Shown piece after piece: positions 16,097 through 27,300 of a stretch of DNA of 64,000 bases (positions within the stretch are counted from its first letter, which is position 1; every line of letters begins with the position of its first letter). The position numbers and the translations under genes are program-made. The notes below the pieces were generated by a model. The model saw nothing but the letters and a program-made list of their open reading frames with translations. It ran no database searches and had not been told where the DNA came from. The stretch spans positions 62,001 through 126,000 of the forward strand of contig CAWGKV010000014.1 of assembly GCA_963823165.1 (NCBI GenBank), given 5' to 3'. Origin of the DNA: Roseiarcus sp963823165. GTDB lineage: Bacteria; Pseudomonadota; Alphaproteobacteria; Rhizobiales; Beijerinckiaceae.

Positions 16097-16741
16097 ATGG
16101 CCTACGATGCGGGCGACGAATTGCGCCGGCCCGTCTCGCTCGCTTTGGCGGGCGTCGCGATTATCGGTTGGCTTCTTGCCGCCTTCCTGTGGACCGAGGC
16201 GTCGCGGACTCAGAGCGAGATGACCGAATCGCTCAACGCGGCTGAGCGGGCTCGCGAATCCCTGGCCGCGGATCTGCAGAATCTGCAGAAGGCGGCGGGT
16301 ACGGCCGCCGACCTGAAGACTCAAGCGACGGAAGCGGAAAAGGCCTTGTCGGAAGCGTCCGCCGCACGCGGGTCGGCCCAGAACGAACTCGCCGAGCTCA
16401 CCAAGCAGATTGGCGACGCCAAGCTCGCGATATCCGGCGCGCAGGAAGAGGCGAGCGCCAAATCGCGCGATCTGCAGGCGGTCGACGCGAGGTTGAAAGA
16501 AGAGAGCGATCGCCTGGCGGGAATGCAGGCTCAGGATCAGGCGCTGTCCGCCGAGCAGGCGCGGCTGCAGGGACAGGTCGACGCGGCTCGCGCCGCCCTC
16601 GCCGAAGCTCAGAGCCAGACCGCGGGGGCCCGGAAAGAATTCGAAACCGTTCAAAGCCAGATCAACGCGGCGACCTCCGAACTGAACGCGCTGCAGAACC
16701 AAATTCGCGGCGCCAAAAATCAGGCGAGTCCAGCGCAGTGA
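16097..16741 (+). CDS. Membrane-anchored coiled-coil protein
   Basis: A 214-residue protein. Residues about 13-33 form one membrane helix (SLALAGVAIIGWLLAAFLW). Nearly all the rest is a long Ala/Glu/Gln-rich coiled coil (SEMTESLNAAERARESLAAD through NALQNQIRGAKNQASPAQ), with heptads built on LQNLQKAAG, LAELTKQIG and LQGQVDAARAALAEA. The likely topology is cytoplasmic N-terminus and periplasmic coiled coil. No enzymatic domain is seen. It lies between the oxidase operon and glgP on the strand of the latter, 139 bases apart. A scaffold or spacer role is possible, but nothing here proves it. Confidence 0.75.
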   Translation: MAYDAGDELRRPVSLALAGVAIIGWLLAAFLWTEASRTQSEMTESLNAAERARESLAADLQNLQKAAGTAADLKTQATEAEKALSEASAARGSAQNELAELTKQIGDAKLAISGAQEEASAKSRDLQAVDARLKEESDRLAGMQAQDQALSAEQARLQGQVDAARAALAEAQSQTAGARKEFETVQSQINAATSELNALQNQIRGAKNQASPAQ

Positions 16742-16880
16742 CCGCCTCGACCAACCGGCTCAACAAGGTCCAGGGCAGCGCGGCGAGACGCATTGTGCGA
16801 CGGTTCGAGCGTGTTACAAACCAAAAGCAGAGCGCCGAGGTGACTGTCGGACGCGTCACGCCCCCAGGGGAAACAAGACA

Positions 16881-19367
16881 ATGGACGATTTCGGCTCAGA
16901 AGCGGGCACTCTGGCGCAACCGAGATCGCGGGGCCAATTCACTGCGGCGGAACTCAAGGCCGCGGTGCTGGCGAAGCTGACTTACTCCGTTGGAAAAATT
17001 CCGGAGGTGGCCAGTCCTCGGGACTGGTTTCTCGCCGTCGCCTTCGCCACTAGGGACATTGTCGTCGACCGCTGGATACAATCCACCGGCCAAGTCTATG
17101 CCGACGGGCGCAAACGGGTCTACTACCTGTCGCTTGAATTCCTCATCGGCCGCCTTCTATTCGACGCAATGACCAATCTCGGCGTCGCAGAGTCGATGGC
17201 CGAGGCGCTCGATGAGCTCGGCGTCAGCCTGACGGAGCTTCGTCGCGTCGAACCTGACGCAGCGCTCGGCAATGGCGGTCTCGGCCGCCTCGCTGCCTGT
17301 TTCATGGACAGCATGGCGACGCTCCGCATCGCAGCGCATGGTTACGGCATCCGCTACGACAATGGCCTGTTCCGCCAGATCATTCGCGGCGGCTGGCAGC
17401 AGGAGACGCCCGAGGACTGGCTCGCCAACGGCAACCCGTGGGAGTTCGAGCGGCCGGAAGTCAACTACGCCATCGGCTTCGGCGGCTGGGTCGAAATGGT
17501 CCAGGGCGAAGACGAGCGGACGCGGCACGTCTGGCACCCGGTCGAAACCGTCGAGGCGGTCGGCTACGACACTCCAATCGTCGGTTGGCGCGGCAGACAC
17601 GTGAACACGCTCAGGCTGTGGTCTGCGCGCGCCCCCGATCCGTTCAAGCTCGACGCTTTCAACGCAGGCGACTTCGTCGGCGCCCTCTCCGACGCGGTGC
17701 GGGCGGAGGCGATTTCGAAGGTCCTCTATCCGAGCGACGCGACCCCCGCCGGCCAAGAGTTGCGCCTCAGGCAGGAGTATTTCTTCGCCTCGGCGTCGCT
17801 CCTCGACCTCATCCGCCGCCACATCAAGCAGCATCAGGATGTGCGCACGCTCGGAGACCATGCCGCAGTCCAGCTGAACGACACGCATCCGGCAATCGCC
17901 GTCGCTGAGCTGATGCGCATCCTGATCGACCTCAACGGCCTCGAATGGGACGAGGCGTGGACGGTCACGCAGGCGACGTTCTCCTACACCAACCACACCC
18001 TTCTGCCGGAAGCCCTGGAAACCTGGCCTGTTCCGCTTATGGAGCGCCTCCTTCCGCGCCACATGCAGATCATTTATCTGCTCAACGCGGCGCATCTCGA
18101 CAGCGCGCGTCGGCGCGGGTTCATCGATCCGGGTTTTCTCGCTTCGCTCTCGCTGATCGACGAGCACGCCGGCAGGCGAGTCCGGATGGGCAACCTCGCG
18201 TTTATCGGCTCGCACAAGATCAACGGCGTGTCGGCCCTGCACACCGGTCTGATGCGCAAGACCGTGTTCCATAGCCTCAACACGGTTTTCCCGGGCCGCA
18301 TCGTCAACAAGACCAACGGCATCACGTTTCGTCGCTGGCTCATCGAGTGTAACCCCGGCCTCTCGGAGATAATTCGCTCGACCGTGGGCGAACAGGCGCT
18401 CGAGGACGCCGAGGCCTTGAAGAAATTTGCCGCCTTTGCCGATGACGCCTCCATACAGGAGCGTGTCGCGGCAGCGCGCCGTTCGGCCAAGGTCGGACTT
18501 GCGCGTCATGTCGCCGTCCAACTCGGGCAGCGCATTGACCCCAACTCGATGTTTGACGTGCAGATAAAGCGCGTTCACGAATACAAGCGCCAGCTGCTCA
18601 ACATTCTCGAAACGGTGGCCAGATACAACGCCATTCGCGCCAATCCCACTGTCGACTTCGCGCCGCGCGTCAAAGTCTTCGCCGGCAAGGCGGCGGCGAG
18701 CTACACCCAGGCCAAACTTATCATCAAGCTCGCCATCGACGTCGCCCGCGTCGTGAACTCCGATCCGACCCTGAGAGGTCTCCTGAAGGTCGTTTTTCTG
18801 CCCAATTACAATGTGTCGCTCGCCGAGACGGTCATTCCCGCAGTCGACCTGTCCGAGCAGATTTCCACCGCGGGCATGGAAGCCTCCGGCACAGGCAACA
18901 TGAAGATGGCGCTGAACGGCGCGCTCACGATCGGCACTCTGGATGGGGCCAACGTCGAGCTGCGCAACCTCGTCGGCGACGACAACATCTTCATCTTCGG
19001 CCTGACCGCGTCCGAGGTGGAGACTGCGCGCGCTCGCGGCATCGACGCCACCGCCCGCATCGCGGCGTCGCCGGTGCTGCGGGAGGCGCTCGACGAAATA
19101 GCTTCCGGCGTGTTCTCGACCGACGACGCGGGACGCTACCGCGGCCTCGTCGAGACGCTCACCCATCATGACTATTTCATGCTGTGCGCCGATTTCGACG
19201 CCTATTGGGAAACACAGATGCGCAGCGACGAGGCCTGGCGGGACCGGAAACGTTGGCTGCGCTCGAGCATCATCAATACCGCCAATGTCGGATGGTTCTC
19301 GTCCGACCGGGCGATAGCGGAATATGCGCAGGAAATCTGGAACGCGCCGTTCACCCCGCTCGGCTAG
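16881..19367 (+). CDS. glgP: Glycogen phosphorylase
   Basis: An 828-residue enzyme that releases glucose-1-phosphate from glycogen chain ends, using PLP as acid-base catalyst. The length is normal for the GT35 family. Key stretches are NGGLGRLAACFMDSMATL, the active-site loop region LNDTHPAIAVAELMR, KTNGITFRRWL, VHEYKRQLLN and the PLP-lysine motif EASGTGNMKMALNGALTIGT. The ATG at 16881 (MDDFGSEAGTL) starts the family N-terminus. It is the first gene of a five-gene same-strand glycogen operon; glgB follows after 23 bases. Confidence 0.97.
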   Translation: MDDFGSEAGTLAQPRSRGQFTAAELKAAVLAKLTYSVGKIPEVASPRDWFLAVAFATRDIVVDRWIQSTGQVYADGRKRVYYLSLEFLIGRLLFDAMTNLGVAESMAEALDELGVSLTELRRVEPDAALGNGGLGRLAACFMDSMATLRIAAHGYGIRYDNGLFRQIIRGGWQQETPEDWLANGNPWEFERPEVNYAIGFGGWVEMVQGEDERTRHVWHPVETVEAVGYDTPIVGWRGRHVNTLRLWSARAPDPFKLDAFNAGDFVGALSDAVRAEAISKVLYPSDATPAGQELRLRQEYFFASASLLDLIRRHIKQHQDVRTLGDHAAVQLNDTHPAIAVAELMRILIDLNGLEWDEAWTVTQATFSYTNHTLLPEALETWPVPLMERLLPRHMQIIYLLNAAHLDSARRRGFIDPGFLASLSLIDEHAGRRVRMGNLAFIGSHKINGVSALHTGLMRKTVFHSLNTVFPGRIVNKTNGITFRRWLIECNPGLSEIIRSTVGEQALEDAEALKKFAAFADDASIQERVAAARRSAKVGLARHVAVQLGQRIDPNSMFDVQIKRVHEYKRQLLNILETVARYNAIRANPTVDFAPRVKVFAGKAAASYTQAKLIIKLAIDVARVVNSDPTLRGLLKVVFLPNYNVSLAETVIPAVDLSEQISTAGMEASGTGNMKMALNGALTIGTLDGANVELRNLVGDDNIFIFGLTASEVETARARGIDATARIAASPVLREALDEIASGVFSTDDAGRYRGLVETLTHHDYFMLCADFDAYWETQMRSDEAWRDRKRWLRSSIINTANVGWFSSDRAIAEYAQEIWNAPFTPLG

Positions 19368-19390
19368 CGGGCGACGCCTTGGAGGATGAA

Positions 19391-21607
19391 ATGGAGGCTT
19401 GGAGGGCGCGAGAGGAGGATGTCGCCGCGATCCAATCGGCGCGATGCGGCGATCCATTTGCGGTGCTCGGCCCGCATCAGACCGCCGACGGCTGGGTCAT
19501 CCGGGTCTTCGCGCCGGACGCCGTGCGCGTCCGGGCGCTATCGCGCGACGGCAGCGTGGCGATCGCCGAACTGCCCCGTCGCAAGGGCGATTTTTTCGAG
19601 GCGCTGATTCCTTCGGCGGGGGAGAGGCCCCTCTACCGCGTCGAGGTGGAAACAGCGTCGGGAACCTCGTCCTATATCAATTCCTACGCCTTCGGGCCGG
19701 CGCTCGGCCCCCTCGACGACTACCTCCTGCGCGAGGGCTCGCATCGGCAGCTCTACCGGCGGCTCGGCGCCCAACTGACGCAGCACGAAGGCGTGGACGG
19801 TGTGCTGTTCGCGCTGTGGGCGCCGAACGCCACGCGAGTCTCCGTCGTCGGCGACTTTAACCGTTGGGATGGCCGGCGCTGTCAGATGCGCAAGCGGTAT
19901 GACAGCGGCTTGTGGGAGATTTTCGTCCCGCACCTGGAGGCCGGAGCGGTCTACAAATACGAACTGACGGGACAGGACGGCAAACTTCTGCCGCTCAAGG
20001 CCGATCCGTTCGGTTTCGAGGCCGAACTGAGGCCATCGACCGCCTCGGTCGTGGCCGACAGCTCCGACTTCTCCTGGAGCGACGCCGATTACATGGCGAG
20101 GCGGGCGCAGGGGGAGCCCCGCCGCAAGCCGATGTCGATCTACGAGGTTCATCTCGGCTCCTGGCGGCGTCATCCGGACGGAACGTTTCTCACCTACGAC
20201 GAACTCGCCGACCAGCTCATCCCCTATGTCGCCGACTTGGGTTATACCCATCTCGAGCTCCTGCCGATCAGCGAGCATCCGCTCGACGAGTCCTGGGGCT
20301 ATCAACCCATCGGCCTGTTCGCTCCGACGCGGCGCTTCGGCGAGCCCGCCGGCTTTGCCCGCTTCGTCGACCGGGCCCACGCGACGGGTCTCGGCGTCAT
20401 CCTCGACTGGGCGCCGGCGCATTTCCCAACCGACGCGCATGGTCTCGCGCGCTTCGACGGGACGGCTTTGTACGAGCACGCCGATCCACGCAGGGGCTTT
20501 CACCCCGACTGGAACACCTTGATCTACAATTTTGGTCGGCACGAGGTGGCGAACTTCCTCTATTGCAACGCCCTTTACTGGGTCGACCGGTTCCATATCG
20601 ACGGCCTGCGCGTCGACGCGGTCGCCTCGATGCTCTACCTCGACTATTCCCGCCGCGAGGGCGAGTGGCTGCCCAACCCGGACGGCAGCAAGGAAAACCG
20701 CGAAGCGATCGCCTTCCTCCGCCGGGCAAACGAGCTCGTATACGGAGGCTTCCCCGGCGCCGTCACCATCGCCGAGGAATCGACGGCTTTCCCCGGCGTA
20801 TCGCGCCCCACCGACGTCGGCGGACTCGGCTTCGGCTTCAAGTGGAACATGGGTTGGATGCACGACACGCTCGAATACATGTCGCGCGACCCGATCTACC
20901 GCCGGTGGAGCCACGACAAGATGACGTTCGGGCTCCTATACGCCTTCAGCGAGAATTTCGTCCTCCCGATCTCGCACGACGAAGTCGTGCACGGCAAAGG
21001 CTCGCTGGTCGGAAAGATGCCCGGCGACGAGTGGCAGCGCTTCGCCAACACCCGGGCCTTCTACGGCTTCATGTGGGGCCATCCGGGCAAGAAGCTCCTG
21101 TTCATGGGACAGGAGTTCGGGCAGACCATGGAGTGGAACTCCGCCGAGTCTCTCCCATGGTGGCTGCTCGACCACTGGCCGCACCAGGGCGTGCAGGCGC
21201 TGATCCGCGACCTCAACCGGATTTATCGCGATACTCCGGCGCTTTATGCGCGTGACTGCGAGCCGGAAGGCTTCCGTTGGATCGTCGTCAACGACGACAG
21301 CCAGTCGGTGCTGGCCTTCCTGCGGCGCGGATCTCAGAGCGACCCGCCGGTCGCGATCGTCTGCAACTTCACCCCGGAGCCTCGCATGAATTATCGCATC
21401 GGGTTGCCGTACGAAGGCCACTGGCGGGAGGCGATCAACACCGACGCCTCCGGATACGGAGGGTCCAATATGGGCAACTTCGGCGACGTTGTCGCCGAGC
21501 GGCGCTCCTCCCACGGTTTTCCCGCATCGGCGACGGTTGTTCTGCCGCCGCTCGCGACCTTGTATCTCGTTTTCAGCCCGCCGGCCGCCGGCGCCGACGC
21601 CGCGTGA
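19391..21607 (+). CDS. glgB: 1,4-alpha-glucan branching enzyme
   Basis: A 738-residue GH13 enzyme that adds alpha-1,6 branches to glycogen. Two N-terminal carbohydrate-binding-like modules come first (FAVLGPHQTADGWVIRVFAP; LFALWAPNATRVSVVGDFNRW). The barrel follows, with catalytic Asp in RVDAVASMLYLDYSR, Glu in VTIAEESTAFPGVSRP and Asp in PISHDEVVHGKGS. The frame is open far upstream into glgP, but the ATG at 19391 has GGAGG six bases before it and begins the first domain (MEAWRAREEDVAAIQSARCG). It is coupled between glgP and glgC by short gaps. Confidence 0.97.
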   Translation: MEAWRAREEDVAAIQSARCGDPFAVLGPHQTADGWVIRVFAPDAVRVRALSRDGSVAIAELPRRKGDFFEALIPSAGERPLYRVEVETASGTSSYINSYAFGPALGPLDDYLLREGSHRQLYRRLGAQLTQHEGVDGVLFALWAPNATRVSVVGDFNRWDGRRCQMRKRYDSGLWEIFVPHLEAGAVYKYELTGQDGKLLPLKADPFGFEAELRPSTASVVADSSDFSWSDADYMARRAQGEPRRKPMSIYEVHLGSWRRHPDGTFLTYDELADQLIPYVADLGYTHLELLPISEHPLDESWGYQPIGLFAPTRRFGEPAGFARFVDRAHATGLGVILDWAPAHFPTDAHGLARFDGTALYEHADPRRGFHPDWNTLIYNFGRHEVANFLYCNALYWVDRFHIDGLRVDAVASMLYLDYSRREGEWLPNPDGSKENREAIAFLRRANELVYGGFPGAVTIAEESTAFPGVSRPTDVGGLGFGFKWNMGWMHDTLEYMSRDPIYRRWSHDKMTFGLLYAFSENFVLPISHDEVVHGKGSLVGKMPGDEWQRFANTRAFYGFMWGHPGKKLLFMGQEFGQTMEWNSAESLPWWLLDHWPHQGVQALIRDLNRIYRDTPALYARDCEPEGFRWIVVNDDSQSVLAFLRRGSQSDPPVAIVCNFTPEPRMNYRIGLPYEGHWREAINTDASGYGGSNMGNFGDVVAERRSSHGFPASATVVLPPLATLYLVFSPPAAGADAA

Positions 21608-21620
21608 CAAGGAGGTCCAC

Positions 21621-22904
21621 ATGGCCAGGACACGATCGGCGAAGGAAATGGGGCTCTCGCCGCCCTATTCCCGGCACGCCATGGCATACGTGCTCGCCGG
21701 CGGGCGCGGAAGCCGGCTCCTCGAACTCACCGATCGACGGGCGAAGCCCGCGGTCTATTTCGGCGGCAAGTCCCGCATCATCGATTTTGCGCTCTCCAAT
21801 GCGCTGAACTCAGGCATCCGTCGCATCGCCGTCGCCACGCAGTACAAGGCGCACAGCTTGATCCGCCATCTCCAGCGGGGATGGAACTTCTTCCGACCGG
21901 AGCGAAACGAGAGCTTCGACATCCTGCCCGCCTCTCAGCGCGTGTCGGAGACCATGTGGTACCTCGGCACGGCCGACGCGGTGTACCAGAACATCGACAT
22001 CATCGAGAGCTACGGCCCGCACTTCATGGTGGTGCTGGCCGGCGACCATGTCTACAAGATGGACTACGAGAAGATGCTGCAGCAGCATGTCGACTCGGGC
22101 GCGGACGTGACGGTCGGGTGCCTCGAAGCATCTCTCGAGGAGGCGACAGGCTTCGGCGTGATGCACGTCGACACCGACAATCGCATCATCAGTTTCCTGG
22201 AGAAGCCCAAGAACCCGCCGCCGATGCCCGGCAATCCCGACGTGGCGCTCTGCAGCATGGGCATCTATGTCTTCGAGACGTCGTTCCTCATCGGGCTCCT
22301 CAAGGAAGACGCGGCCGATCCTAGCTCGGCCCACGACTTCGGCAAGGACATCATCCCCCACATCGTAAAAGAGGGAAACGCCGTCGCGCACCATTTTTCG
22401 CACTCCTGCGTCCGGTCGACCGAGGAAGCCAAGCACTACTGGCGCGACGTCGGAACCGTCGACGCCTATTGGGGGGCCAACATCGACCTGACCGACGTCA
22501 TTCCCGACCTCGACCTCTACGATCGCGCGTGGCCGATCTGGACCTACGGCGAAATCACCCCGCCGGCGAAGTTCGTGCACGACGTCGACGGCCGGCGAGG
22601 CCTCGCCATCCAGTCATTGCTATCCGGCGGCTGCATCGTCTCCGGCGCCGCCATCAGCCGATCTTTGGTGTTCACCGGCGTGCACTGCCACTCCTATTCG
22701 ACGATCCACGAGGCGGTTATTCTGCCCTACGCGAACATCGGCCGGCATGTGCGGCTCAACAAGGTGGTGATCGACAGCGAAGTTCGGATTCCCGACGGTC
22801 TCGTGGTCGGCGAGGATCCGGATCTCGACGCCAAGCGCTTTCGGCGCACCGAGGACGGCGTGACGCTGATCACCGGCCCGATGATCGAAAAGCTCGAGAT
22901 ATGA
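21621..22904 (+). CDS. glgC: Glucose-1-phosphate adenylyltransferase
   Basis: A 427-residue enzyme that makes ADP-glucose from glucose-1-phosphate and ATP, the committed and allosterically controlled step of bacterial glycogen synthesis. The nucleotide-binding loop AYVLAGGRGSRLLELTDRRA, PAVYFGGKSRIIDFALSNAL, the GTADAVYQN motif and the C-terminal beta-helix are all visible. A strong ribosome site AAGGAGG (21609-21615) precedes the ATG at 21621, only 13 bases after glgB. The gene overlaps glgA by four bases (ATGA). Confidence 0.97.
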   Translation: MARTRSAKEMGLSPPYSRHAMAYVLAGGRGSRLLELTDRRAKPAVYFGGKSRIIDFALSNALNSGIRRIAVATQYKAHSLIRHLQRGWNFFRPERNESFDILPASQRVSETMWYLGTADAVYQNIDIIESYGPHFMVVLAGDHVYKMDYEKMLQQHVDSGADVTVGCLEASLEEATGFGVMHVDTDNRIISFLEKPKNPPPMPGNPDVALCSMGIYVFETSFLIGLLKEDAADPSSAHDFGKDIIPHIVKEGNAVAHHFSHSCVRSTEEAKHYWRDVGTVDAYWGANIDLTDVIPDLDLYDRAWPIWTYGEITPPAKFVHDVDGRRGLAIQSLLSGGCIVSGAAISRSLVFTGVHCHSYSTIHEAVILPYANIGRHVRLNKVVIDSEVRIPDGLVVGEDPDLDAKRFRRTEDGVTLITGPMIEKLEI

Positions 22905-24358
22905 GCGATCTGAAAGTTCTGTCCGTCGCCTCGGAGATCTTTCCGCTGGTGAAGACGGGCGGGCTCGCCGACGTCGCCGGCGCTCTGCCGCACGCGCTTT
23001 CGTCCGAAGGCGTCGAGATGCGGTCGCTTGTTCCGGCCTACCCGGCGCTCAAGGGAAGACTGGCGGACGTGACGGTCGCGCGCGAGTATCGCGATCTGTT
23101 CGGCGGCCCGGCGCGCGTGCTGGCCGGCCGGGCCGACGGTCTTGATCTTTTCGCGATCGACGCGCGGCATCTTTACGATCGACCAGGCAACCCCTACCTC
23201 GGGCCCGACGGGCTCGACTGGCCCGACAACGCCCGCCGCTTCGCGGCGCTGGCCCGGGTCGGCGCGGACATAGGTCTCGGCGCGATCGCCGCGTTCGAGC
23301 CCGAGGTCGTCCACGCCCACGACTGGCAGGCTGCGCTGACCCCGGCCTATCTCCGTTTCGCGGAGGGGCGACGGCCTGGCTCGGTCGTGACCATCCATAA
23401 CCTCGCCTTCCAGGGCCATTTTCCGATTTCCGTCTTCTGGGAGCTCGGGCTGCCCGACCGCGCGCTGGCGATCGACGGCGTGGAGTATTTCGGCGGCGTC
23501 GGCTATCTGAAGGCGGGGCTGCAACTTGCCGACGTGGTCACCACCGTCTCGCCGACCTATGCCCGCGAGATCCTGACCCCTGAATTCGGCATGGCGCTCG
23601 ACGGTCTGTTGCGGGCGCGCTCCCGCACCGTGCACGGCATTCTCAACGGTATCGACGACAGCGTCTGGAATCCCGCCGCCGACCCAGCTCTCCCGCAGAA
23701 TTTCGGCGCGACCCGCATCGACTTGCGCGCGCGCAACAAGACGGCGCTGCAAGCCAAGCTCGGACTGTCGCCCAGCGAAGACCGTCCGATGTTCGCCGTC
23801 GTCTCCCGTCTGACGCACCAGAAGGGGCTCGACCTCCTCCTCCAGGCGCTGCCCGGACTTATCGCCAGAGGCGCTCAGCTTGCGCTGCTGGGCTCAGGCG
23901 AACGGGCCCTCGAGACCGGCTTCGCCGAAGCCGCGGCGACGGCGGCCGGCTCGGTCGGGTGCGTCTTCGGCTACGACGAGAAGCTCGCCCATCTCTTCCA
24001 GGGGGCAGCCGATTTCATCGTCGTGCCGTCGCGCTTCGAGCCGTGCGGGCTGACCCAGCTCTGCGCGCTGCGTTACGGCGCGACGCCGATCGTGTCGCGC
24101 GTCGGCGGCCTCGCCGACACGATCATTGACGCCAACGAGGCGGCCGTCGCTGCCGGCGTCGCAACCGGCATGCAATTCTCCCCTCTTTCGGTCGACGGCC
24201 TGAGCTACGCGCTCGACCGGGCGCTCGCGGTCTACCGCGAGCCGAATACGATGCGGCGCATCCGACTGAACGGCATGCGGGCCGACGTGTCCTGGCGCGG
24301 CCCGGCCCAGCGCTACGCCGCTCTCTATCGGTCGGTCGCGCGGCCCCTCGCAGCATGA
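22901..24358 (+). CDS. glgA: Glycogen synthase
   Basis: A 485-residue GT5 glucosyltransferase that extends alpha-1,4-glucan using ADP-glucose. The N-terminal KTGGLADVAGALP motif binds ADP-glucose. HAHDWQAALTPAYLRF, NLAFQGHFP and the C-terminal domain (AVVSRLTHQKGLDLLLQALP; VPSRFEPCGLTQLCALRYG with the catalytic E-x7-E region) complete the pattern. It overlaps both neighbours by four bases (ATGA at 22901 and at 24355), so translation of glgC, glgA and the fusion gene is coupled. Length is typical for alphaproteobacteria. Confidence 0.97.
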   Translation: MSDLKVLSVASEIFPLVKTGGLADVAGALPHALSSEGVEMRSLVPAYPALKGRLADVTVAREYRDLFGGPARVLAGRADGLDLFAIDARHLYDRPGNPYLGPDGLDWPDNARRFAALARVGADIGLGAIAAFEPEVVHAHDWQAALTPAYLRFAEGRRPGSVVTIHNLAFQGHFPISVFWELGLPDRALAIDGVEYFGGVGYLKAGLQLADVVTTVSPTYAREILTPEFGMALDGLLRARSRTVHGILNGIDDSVWNPAADPALPQNFGATRIDLRARNKTALQAKLGLSPSEDRPMFAVVSRLTHQKGLDLLLQALPGLIARGAQLALLGSGERALETGFAEAAATAAGSVGCVFGYDEKLAHLFQGAADFIVVPSRFEPCGLTQLCALRYGATPIVSRVGGLADTIIDANEAAVAAGVATGMQFSPLSVDGLSYALDRALAVYREPNTMRRIRLNGMRADVSWRGPAQRYAALYRSVARPLAA

Positions 24359-27300
24359 GCGAGATGGAGGCCGACCTCGGGGTCGTCGTGTCTCCCCACG
24401 GGCTCGAGGCCGCCTTGGCGCTTCCGAACGCCGAAGGCGCCTTCCTTTGCCTTTACGATGCCGACCGCGAGGTTTTTCGCGCGGCGATGAGTCGTGACGC
24501 CGGCGGGGTGTTTCGCAGCCTAGCGCCGGGATTCGGCGAGGGGGCGCGTTACGGCTTCCGGGTTCAGGGACCGTATGATCCGGCGCGGGGGCATCGTTTC
24601 GACGTCGCCAAACTTCTCGCCGACCCCTACGCCTTCCGCTTTGACCGCCCTTTCCGGCTGCACGCGTCGATGTTCGCTCGCGGCGAGGACAGCGGCCCTT
24701 ACGCGCCGAAGGCGATCGCCGGCGTTCCCCCTTTCGGCGAACCGGGCGGCAAGCGGATCGCCGCGGAATCGCTCGTCGTCTACGAGCTCAATCTGCGCGG
24801 CTTCTCGCGCCTCAACCCTGCGGTTCCGGAAAGCGCGCGGGGAACTTTCGCCGGACTGGCCCATCCGGCCTCGATCGCCCATCTGGCCGTCCTCGGGGTG
24901 ACCGCGATCGAGATCATGCCGGCCGACCCGTTCGTCGACGAACGGCATCTGCCGCCGCTCGGCCTGGCGAACGCCTGGGGGTACAATTCGGTGGTGTTCG
25001 GCTCGCCCGATCCGCGCCTCGCTCCCGGCGGCTGGGCCGAGGTGCGGGCGGCGACCGACGCGTTGCACGCCGCGGGCATGGAAGCGATCCTCGATGTCGT
25101 TTTCAATCACAACGGCGAAAGCGATCAGTTCGGGCCGACCCTCTCGTTCCGCGGCCTCGACAACGCGGCCTGGTTCCGCCTCGACCCGAACAATCCGGCG
25201 ACCTATGTCAACGACGCCGGCACCGGCAATTGCCTCGCGCTCGACCGGCCGCTCGTGGTCGAGATGGCGATCGGCGCGCTCCGGCGCTGGATGATCCATG
25301 GCGGGATCGACGGCTTCCGCTTCGACCTCGCGACCGCGCTCGGACGCGGACCGCACGGCTTCGATCCGCATGCGCCGTTCTTTCGGGCGCTCGATGCAGA
25401 CCCCTTTCTGCGGCGCGCGCGCCTCATCGCTGAGCCTTGGGACGTCGGCCCCGGCGGCTACCAGCTCGGGGCCTTCGGCCCCTCCTTCGCCGAATGGAAC
25501 GACCGGTTCCGCGACGCCGCGCGCCGCTTCTGGCGCGGCGATCCCGGCGTGCGCGGCGAGATCGCCACCCGCATGGCCGGCTCGCGCGACGTGTTCGCTC
25601 GCGCCGCCGCGCCGTCGAAGAGCGTCAACTTCATCGTCGCCCATGACGGCTTCACTCTCGCCGACCTCGTATCGTACGAGAAGAAGCACAACGAGGCGAA
25701 CGGCGAGCGCAACCGGGACGGAACGGACGCGAACTTCTCCTGGAACAACGGCGTCGAGGGGCCGAGCAACGACCCCGCCGTCGTCGCCGCCCGGTCGCGC
25801 GACCAGCGCAACCTCCTGACGCTGCTGTTCGCCTCGCGCGGAACCCCCATGCTGGCGATGGGCTTCGAGCTCGGCTTCAGCCAGGGAGGCAACAACAACG
25901 CCTACGCCCAGGACAACGCTACGACCGCCATACGCTGGAGCGAGGCCGACGCGTCGCTGACCGCCTTCGTCCAGCGGCTCGCGCAGGCCCGCCGCGCCCA
26001 CCCCGCCCTGTCGCGCGACGCCTTTCTGACTGGCGAAAAGTTCGACGCGTCGGGTCTGCCCGATGTCGAATGGCGGGACGCCCAAGGACCGATGACGCAG
26101 CCGGAGTGGAACGACTCGACCGGTCCGGTACTTGTTGCGGTATTCGCCGCTCCGCGGGACGGCGGCGTCGACCGCGTCGCCGTCGCAATGAACCGGTCCG
26201 AGGAGGAGGTGGAGCTGAGCTTGCCGGAGCCCCGGCCGGGCATGGCGTGGCGCGCAATCGTGGACAGTCACGATTCCAACGCGCCGGAGCGACCGCTCGC
26301 CCTTGCAGACCGGCAGCGCATCCACGCCCGCTCTTGTCTCATTATCGATGAAAGCCCCGTCCCGGGCGGCGGTCGTCGCAGCGGGCCGCCGACCGCCGCA
26401 GCCGTCGATGCGCTGGCGAGCGCCGCCGGAATTGCGGGAGAATGGTGGGACGTCGGCGGTAAACGCACCATCGTTTCGCCGGAAACAAAGATCGCGCTCC
26501 TGACGGCGCTCGGACTCGAGGCGGGAAGCGAGGCGCAGGCGCGCGAAAGCCTGGAACGAGTCCTCGACGAGACCCGCCGCCGGCGCGTGCCCTATTCGCT
26601 CGTCCTGCGCTCCGGCGAACCGCTTACGGCCCCGCTGCGAGATGCGCCGCGAGACTGCGAGATCAGGATCGAATGCGAGGACGGCAGGAGCCTCGAGCAG
26701 CGCGTCGAGGCGGGTGAAGGGGCGCGCCGCGACCTTCCCGACGGCCGTTCGGCCGAGGAGCGGACGATCGCGCTGCCGGACCTGCCGATCGGCCGACATC
26801 GGCTGATCGTCGACGCCGTCGCCTGTGCGCTCACGGTCGCGCCGGCGGGGTGCTACATGCCGCAGGCGGGGCAGCGCAAACGCTTCGGGATCACGGCTCA
26901 GCTGTACGCGCTGCGCCGGTCCGGCGATCAGGGGATGGGCGACTTCTCGACGCTGGCGCTCGCAGGCGTGATGGCCGGGGAAGCGGGCGCCGCCTATTTC
27001 GGCGTGAGCCCGATGCATATGCTGTTCCCGCACGACCGGGAGCGGGCAAGCCCGTACTACCCGTCCGACCGGCGCTTTCTCGATCCGATGCTGATCGACG
27101 TACTCGACGCCGGCCTGCCGCGCGACGAGGCGCTGGAGACGGCGCTCGGCGCTCTCGCATCGCCGATCGCGGCGGCCGCGGCGACGAGGCTCGTCGACTA
27201 TCCGGCGACCTGGGCGGTCAAGCGCGCGGCATTGGGCGCGCTCCATGCGGCCTTCGCCCGCGCCCGCGCGGCTCGCCCCGCGGATCCGATCTTCGCCGAG

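Noticed and set aside
17157..19457. A 766-codon minus-strand frame across glgP
   Set aside because: Antisense shadow of a glycogen phosphorylase gene with complete family motifs.
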